Part shown: piece after piece, positions 57,963 through 64,000 of the stretch | Layout: each line of letters begins with the position of its first letter | Numbering within the stretch: position 1 is the first letter of the stretch | Made by a program: the position numbers and the translations under genes | Source: Hymenopus coronatus | Lineage: Eukaryota > Arthropoda > Insecta > Mantodea > Hymenopodidae | Length of the DNA stretch: 64,000 nt | Assembly (NCBI GenBank): GCA_030762935.1 | Contig: CM060900.1 | Span: forward strand, 397,251,132-397,315,131 | Reading direction: 5' to 3' | Notes under the pieces: model-generated | What the model saw: the letters and a program-made list of their open reading frames with translations, nothing else | What the model was told of the DNA's origin: nothing | Database searches by the model: none

Positions 57963-58321
57963 GTTGCTTGCAATTCTTCCTTCTTTTATAGCTAGAAAAT
58001 GATTTTACAGAACCTTCTGGAAGCTTGTGGAAGCTATTGGACACTGCTAGCATGTGCCGGCTGACGTCTCGCGTAATATGGTTACCGGCGCATCGTTTCC
58101 GAGTTTATCATATTCCAGTCCCGCCGCCAAAGCGAACTTCAGAGCTGCCGTATACGACACTGTCACAATATCTATATTTTGACTAGGCATAAAGCATTTA
58201 TAAAAAGAGCTGCTTACACAAGTTTTCAGAACCAAACTTAACCGAAATGTTAGCTGCAAATAATTCTAATTTCGTGTGTTTTTAAATTGATAGCTAAAAT
58301 ATATCAACACTATGTTTGCCG

Positions 58322-58565
58322 AGGGCCGCGCCGTGGCCGAGTGGTAGACCACTCGCCTCTCACCTAGACGGCCGGGGTTCGATCCCAAGTGACCGAATGT
58401 GAGATTTGTGGTGGACAAAGCGGCGCTGGGACGGGTTTTCTCCGGGTACTCCAGTTTCCCCTGCCATCGCTTTCCACCGGTGCTCCCTCATCATTCACGT
58501 ATCATCAGTGTCACCGTCTGCGGTGCCATAAGTAGTTAAAGTGGGCGTTAAACACTACCAAAAAA
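58322..58565 (+). mobile_element. SINE-A copy with perfect 13-bp target duplication
   Basis: Full-length: head gccgtggccgagtggtagac (A box), cggccggggttcgatccc (B box), body with tgagatttgtggtggac, gggttttctccgggtactcc, caccgtctgcggtgcc and the ...gcgttaaacactacc end with A6. The 13-mer actatgtttgccg flanks it at 58309-58321 and 58566-58578. Perfect duplication suggests recent insertion. Confidence 0.97.
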
Positions 58566-58589
58566 ACTATGTTTGCCGTGGCACAAATA

Positions 58590-59818
58590 CGAGGGCTGAT
58601 CAACAAAGTCTGAGACTGATTTTTTACAGATGTTTATTACCCAATTCAATGTTTACATGATCTTTTTCAAAGTAGTCCCCTCCTACTTCAATGCACTTTT
58701 TATAGCGTTTCTGCCAGTCCTTGCACACGTGCTGCAGGCCATTCTTTGTCAGTTCCTTAAGAATCGCCTCACTTTTCTTGAGCACTGCTTCAGAGTTATC
58801 AAATTGAATACCCCTAAGTTTTGCCTTTAGTGATGGGAATAAAAAAAAGTTACAGGGTGCAAGATCGGTGCTATAAAGTGGATGTGGTACACAGGTAATG
58901 TTGAATCGAGCCAGAAACTGCATGACTTGATTTGCGACGTGAGGCCGTGCACTGTCATGATGAAGTCGCCACCCAGTCCGAGAAAGCTCTGGTCGTTTCT
59001 TTACAATGAGGTTCCTTAGTGTAGCCAATACTGACGTGTAATAGGGGTGTGAGGGGGAACTGCATGCTGGTAAATCATTCCATTACAGTAAAAAATGTGA
59101 TCACCATCACTTTCCCTGCAGATGGAACAACTTTTGCCTTTTTTGATGTTGGAGAACCTGGCGATTTCCACACTGTGCTGGCTTGTTTTCCTTCAGGATC
59201 ATAATGATGCAGCCGTGAATCTCACCGGTGATAATCGATTTAAAATATGCATCCCCTCCATCAGCAAAGAGACGCAAAACCTCACGGCTTGTCTCCATTC
59301 GCACAGCCTTTTGTTCGGAAGTCAACAGACGTGGCACCCAACGAGCACAAACTCGGGTCATATGGAAATGGTCGTGCATAATTGTAAACACACTGCCTTA
59401 TGAAATTCTCAACACTTCACTGAGGTTATGTAATGTTATACGCCGATCCTCTCGGACAATCACAGCAGCTGTGTTGATGTTGACTTCAGTCACAGCAGAA
59501 GCCGAAACACCAGGCCCACCTTGCTTAACACTAACAAGTCAACCTTCTTTGAAGTCCTTGAACCACCTAAACACTTGTTGCACGAGGTAGTGCATCTTCA
59601 CTGTACGCTTGCTTCAGCTTTTCATAAATTGCGATGGCTGTATGGTTTAAAGGAAAACAGAATTTGATTGCGCTGTACTGCTCCTCTCGTGTCACCTCCA
59701 TGGTCTGGTATGCGAAATGCACGTAGGGTCTACAAAATAGAGCATTAATACCAACCTACCGATACGAGAGTGCTGCCGCAGGAAAAAATCGGTCTCAGTC
59801 TTTGTTGGTCACCCCTCG
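58590..59818 (-). mobile_element. Full-length mariner transposon (mariner-1)
   Basis: Left end cgagggctgatcaacaaagt and right end (minus strand) cgaggggtgaccaacaaaga are inverted repeats of at least 28 bases with few mismatches. TA dinucleotides at 58588-58589 and 59819-59820 are the target duplication. Length 1229 bp fits mariner. It lies 11 bp to the right of a SINE-A target duplication. Confidence 0.96.
58624..59700 (-). pseudogene. Mariner-1 transposase pseudogene (DD34D type)
   Basis: N-terminus: MEVTREEQYSAIKFCF near 59690, SVQVFRWFKDFKEG near 59560. Middle: FTIMHDHFHMTRVCARWVPR near 59370, IITGE near 59220 where the first catalytic Asp region is altered. C-terminal frame 59028-58624 is continuous: HHDSARPHVANQV near 58960 (second Asp) and YSTDLAPCNFFLFP near 58860, where the third Asp, 34 residues further on, is Asn. 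It ends KHL-stop. Frameshifts near 59200 and a stop after FKEG also inactivate it. Confidence 0.93.
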
Positions 59819-59820
59819 TA

Positions 59821-60726
59821 TAAAAAAAAAAAAAAAGCATTATGTTTAACGGATATTAATTGTAACTACAGATTCAGCCTTACCCTTGTAGGCTCGACCT
59901 GCATAGGATTGACTAAAACGTCAAATTTATTTCCCGGCAAAGCGTTACTCAGACATAAGGTAACCAAAAATGTTTATTAAATTCCTGGTTCTAATATTTA
60001 TGTTGGCATGATTGCAGAGAGAAAATGATACACCTACCCCTTCCACGTCCAATTGCAGTCAACGGTTTTAATTGCATCTTACATGTTTACTATATTCTTA
60101 TTTCTGCCTTGTTAGTTAAGCTCGTCCGGGTGTTTATTTATTTGTTTACTCTCTTTCAACAGATATAACTCCGAATTACAGAAAGTAGTTGCCAACAAGG
60201 AAGGCCAAAACTTTATACACAGGTTTCTGCCAAAACGACTTTCCAATTGGAACCACCGCAGTGCGCCACAACTAATAGGCTACGTCATACTTGGTGCACG
60301 TAAACCGAACTTCCGTAACGACTTAATTCTGTAATATGCGGGAAGATCAAGAACCACTTATGGTTCGTCAACCAGTAAATACCCATTCCTGCCATACAGA
60401 ATACTGTATGTACTATGAACTTCACATACGATGTAGAAAACAAAGAGAAGAAACTGAAAGATTGTGGTGGGTAGTTAATACTTCCCCTGCCCCACTCCTC
60501 CAAATTCTAGAAAGAATAACGTGCAATGTCAATCACATATAAGTAGTAATAACAGCAATTTCTACTTCGCGCTTTAAAGGTCTTACTTTCTACGAGAGTA
60601 ATTTCTGACCATGGGTTTATTCGTGGTTTCGTGGGTCGCTAGACAAATGATGAGGTGGTTCCTTTTCTAACGTCAATTTTCTTGCTTTTATCTCCTATGC
60701 CCATTTTTTACTTCGTCTGTTTCAGG
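59821..60726. other. No gene recognised
   Basis: Starts with a poly(A) tract (59822-59836). Remaining AT-rich DNA has no recognisable features. Confidence 0.4.
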
Positions 60727-60738
60727 GTTTTTGGACTA

Positions 60739-60981
60739 TTTTTTTGTGGTGTTTAACGCCTGCTTTAACTACTTATGGCACCGCAGGCGGTGACACTGAT
60801 GATACATGAATGATGATGGAGCACCTGGGGAATGAGATAGCGGGGGAAACCGGAGTACCCGGAGAAATCCCGCCACAGCGCCGCTTTGTCCACCACAAAT
60901 ATCACATGCGGTCGCTTGGGATCGAACCCAGGCCGACTAGGTGAGAGGCGAGTGGTCTAACCACTCGGCCACGTCGCGGCC
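60739..60981 (-). mobile_element. SINE-A copy with 12-bp target duplication
   Basis: Full-length on the minus strand with head tggccgagtggttagaccac and the usual body and T-rich (poly-A) end. The 12-mer gtttttggacta flanks it at 60727-60738 and 60982-60993, with no mismatch. Confidence 0.97.
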
Positions 60982-61079
60982 GTTTTTGGACTAGGTGACA
61001 CTGTTTGGTGTGTTGCACCTGGCCGGTGAATATCGCTTTTAAAAGTGTTCTCAATGGCATTGGTTGAACTAATGACGGA

Positions 61080-61400
61080 TCCACTTTCTGGGGGCATCCC
61101 TGTTCTTTATGGGCTCCTCTAGGGGGAGGGGGGAGGGACTTGTGGGTCAGGTTGGCAGGGGTTCAGTTGCGTTTTATCTGAAACCGTTAGGGACCCCGTA
61201 CATGCTTTCGTACATCGTTGCCGGGATCAGGCCAATTTTTTGGGTCTTCCTCTCAATTCTCCTTCATGGGTCACGTTAGAAGCAAAAAGGCCATTCTGGC
61301 CTTCTTGCGGTTCTTTGCTCCAATTTCGGGAGCTCCTCCGTTATATGTGATCATATTCCTCCTTGTTAAATTGCAGCAATTTCTGCGACCTTGTAATTCT
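61080..61400 (+). repeat. Repeat shared with the SINE-D body at 13.99-14.2 kb
   Basis: Ordered blocks align with 13990-14200: agggaccccgtacatgc, cttcatgggtcacg, gaagcaaaaagg, caatttcgggagctcctc and cgttatatgtgatcat. The tRNA-like head is not visible here, so it is a headless copy or the source sequence of the body. Confidence 0.55.
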
Positions 61401-61880
61401 TTCTTTGAATTATGCATTCTGTACTGTGAGCTGCGACAATGGAAAACATCAACGCGAAATTTTTTTCTACAGGGAAATATGATAAATTATCAGATAGCAG
61501 GACGAAATGTGTTTATACTTGTGTTTTATAGTGCGCTGCTGTTGAACAATGATATTCTATAGGAATTTTATCTTACTTCCAGTATATCTGTTTCGCTAAT
61601 TAAGTGTTTGTTACAGTCAATTGACTGTACACTACGAATTTCCTCGCATTTTGCGAGCAGCTTCTTCCTTCCTTCCTCTTCACTCTAGGGCAAAGAACAC
61701 TGGATTTCTCTTCTAGCACACGGAACGGAGTATGGTAACCCAACTCGCTCTTAACCAGCGCTATATGTCCCACAAAAAACAACGCACTATCTCACTCATT
61801 CGTGAATACGTTAATTGATGTACAAGTGCGATAGTGTCGCAATATTCGCACGAAGTGAGCGGAGAAACTTCTAGGAATAT
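61401..61880. other. No gene recognised
   Basis: A plus-strand frame (61218-61562) with hydrophobic patches overlaps the repeat and is likely chance. Confidence 0.35.
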
Positions 61881-61884
61881 CTGC

Positions 61885-62125
61885 TTAACTTTCCATGGCG
61901 CTTCTGGTGTTTACGTTGGGTGATAGCGCTACTCGTATATTTATCTCTTCTTCCGGGCAGTAGGGCGGTATTGAAAACACTTCTTCTAAGGCATAAACTA
62001 GGCATATTGCCGCTGCTTCACAGGAAACATCTATGGCCGAGATCCTATCGTGTGCTGAGTCATTTGCAGGATTCGGTAGGACGCTACTCAAACCGGCCGA
62101 GCCCTGATTCCGCGAAAATCAGAAA
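61885..62125 (-). CDS. Possible short exon (weak)
   Basis: A minus-strand open frame of about 79 codons with balanced codon use (contains SSVLPNPANDSAHDRISA and EEVFSIPPYCPEEEIN) ends in TAA at 61885-61887. An ...gcggaatcag sequence at its upstream side could be a splice acceptor. No known domain is recognised. Confidence 0.2.
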
Positions 62126-62129
62126 GTTC

Positions 62130-63475
62130 CAACAATAACAAATGAGGCACAAAAAGTAAGACGAAAGCAGCTGGACTTTCACGCAAGCTCTTTGCATGTT
62201 CAAACAGTATGAGCCTTTTCTATTGTATTTATTTTTTATTATTATTTTCTTTTTTATTATACTGTGATGCGAAAAAATCAACCAGCCATGGATCTCGGCG
62301 AGCATGTCTAGTGCATTAATTTTTATGGCAGGTTGAACTCGAAAAGAACAAACGATACAACCTACAAATGTGTTCGATCAGTTATTCCTAACTTTAGGCA
62401 TGGAGCTTTGCAAGCGTGCGACATTTTAAGCTTATACGTGTACTGCTTATACACGTACATTTAAATTAAATATAATTTTAAGATCCCCTCAGTTTAATAT
62501 ACATTCTTTATTTTTATTTATTTTTTGTGTTATTCTGTTTTCCTTAAGTTTTCTGTTTGTTTTCCTATTGGTTTTCCGTTTTACAGGTATACATATTTAC
62601 AAGAACACAAACATCCATGCCCAATGTGGGACTCGAAACTGCGACTCCCTGCGCAAGTTTTCAAACCCATACAAGTTCATACAGAGTTTATATACTGTTT
62701 CGCGACCTCCAAAACTACGTGGCGGATAAAAGGTAGTAAAACTTTGGCGAAGAGTATGATACGAAACTCTTAAGACTGGTCATCTATAAATATACAAGAG
62801 CAAAGACTAAAGAAGGTAGCTCTAACTTCAGCTCTTTGTCTACCTCAGATATATTTTAGCAAATACTTAAGGAAGTCTCGATGTGACTTTAGAAGTCAAA
62901 CCAACTATAAATAATAGCAAACAAACAAACTTCTATCAGTTTCAAAGTTTGAATGAATTAATGATAGGGCGATCAAATGAAAGAAGCCAACAGTCTTTTA
63001 TGCTAGAACCTGACTTTTACAGGGCGGACTTTTAGATTTAAATCTTCGCAATAAATGATACCAAAAGTCTCGCACTACTTCTTCTGCCTAAAAGGCTCCT
63101 TATCCTGAATTAAAACTTAATATTGGATATAATTTATTTCAAATTGTAAAACCGAACAACAATTCGACAGTGATTTCCGCTCCTACATCCAGTCCATAAT
63201 GACCATAACAGATTCCCACCAATGAAACCTCATCCTATTCATGTTTCCACGGAAGTTAAAGTTAAAATGTAAAGTAATTTTCGGTGATGGGGAAAACTTG
63301 GCAACATTGTTTCATGCGACGCAGTGGAATACTGTCCTTGTGGTTTATAGGCATGCTGCAATTCCCAAGTGCCTAACTTTCAACACCGAATTATATTGTG
63401 CGATGTTGCAACTTGATGTTATAATCGATAGATATGCAGGTCCAAGTTTGATTCTTTAATGGAAAAAGGTAACTT
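62130..63475. other. Intergenic, no gene recognised
   Basis: AT-rich with T-rich patch near 62225-62260. No conserved features. Confidence 0.4.
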
Positions 63476-63479
63476 AAAA

Positions 63480-63725
63480 GAGGTTATCGCGTGCCTATCG
63501 TTAGCAGTGGTACCAATAGCAGATAAGGCATAAAAAATCCTGATGTGTTCCATTCACATTACCTTCTCTACCCATTATGCAAACTAACTATTCTTACAAA
63601 AGAAATCCTGTTGTCTACACCATGCTAATCGACATAAGCATTAGCAGAAATGGTCTTACTACTTGATTTTTTCTAAGTAGAAGGGAAATACGGCTAAAAC
63701 GATAGTCATATCCTTTTAAAGCTGG
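63480..63725. repeat. Dispersed repeat family R, copy 4 (right part)
   Basis: Aligns with the right part of copy 1: gatgtgttccattcacatta against gatgtgttacactcacatga, then cttacaaaagaaat against cttacgaaagataa, accatgctaatcgacataagcatt against accatgcaaatcgagataaacatt (split blocks), and ttactacttgatttt against ttattacttagtt. Confidence 0.6.
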
Positions 63726-64000
63726 TCGCTATGTGAACAACTGAAGTTCGATTCGCTTTGCAAGGTCAGCAGTAAACAGAAGCGAGATGAAAGGAAAGGC
63801 AAACCCCATTTGAGAAAAATTGCGTAGTTTAAACTTGAAACCAATAAAAAGAAATATCTTGGAAACGGACAACTCTACAACAAAAATGCATATGGCATAA
63901 ATTTTGTGTTTTAACAAGATCTAATTTTTTGTGCAGTAATTTTTTGTCAGTTTCTCACAGTTTCCTGGGTATGCAAAATTCAGCAAGCTTCATCTACAGG
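63726..64000. other. No gene recognised
   Basis: AT-rich end of the window without identifiable features. Confidence 0.4.

Overview
The window is AT-rich metazoan DNA, most likely from an arthropod. Supporting signs are mariner elements, a Ty3/Gypsy LTR element, RNase H-bearing non-LTR retrotransposons, several tRNA-headed SINE families and abundant microsatellites, with no dense gene array, operons or ribosome binding sites. The species cannot be named from the sequence. Nearly everything recognisable is mobile DNA or its remains. Only one short piece looks like part of a host gene: a 38-codon terminal exon with splice acceptor, stop and polyadenylation signal near 22.5-22.9 kb on the minus strand.

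Layout. 0-2.4 kb: pyrimidine-rich decayed sequence with a ~380-bp duplication. 2.7-8.8 kb: a minus-strand IS630/Tc1-mariner-type DDE transposase pseudogene split by a complete 4.9-kb non-LTR retrotransposon with 15-bp target site duplications, two 5' UTR monomers, a clipped ORF1, an EN-RT-RNase H ORF2, a 3' hairpin and a (TC)n tail. 9-17 kb: intergenic DNA with small tandem repeats and several unrelated tRNA-like retroposons. 17.6-19.2 kb: pseudogene of a transposon-derived protein family (probably the one annotated DUF7869). 19.7-20.3 kb: two SINE-A copies. 22.5-22.9 kb: the candidate host exon. 26.7-31.3 kb: a deleted Gypsy-type LTR element whose 3' LTR is itself split by a ~3-kb gag-only retroelement ending in two hairpins and (GA)n. 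32.2-33.1 kb: hAT transposase remnant. 36-37.8 kb: diverged tandem-repeat domain. 38.4-39.7 kb: mariner remnant. 43.8-46.3 kb: a dispersed repeat family and a SINE. 48.4-53.0 kb: a second, decayed non-LTR element (minus strand) carrying a SINE-B copy in its endonuclease region and followed by another SINE-B copy that holds a third-level insertion. 54.4 kb: fragment of a cysteine-motif N-terminus. 57.4-61 kb: SINE-B, SINE-A, a full-length mariner with TA duplication and inverted repeats, and another SINE-A.

How it fits together. The window records layered insertion rather than a working pathway. Where I could find them, target duplications give the order of events: DDE gene, then LINE; Gypsy LTR, then gag-only element; LINE-2, then SINE-B2; SINE-B1, then a 189-bp insert. 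All large transposon genes carry stops, frameshifts or lost catalytic residues, so none appears active. The SINE-A copies with well-preserved target duplications are probably among the youngest events. No CRISPR array, functional tRNA, rRNA or complete protein-coding gene was found.
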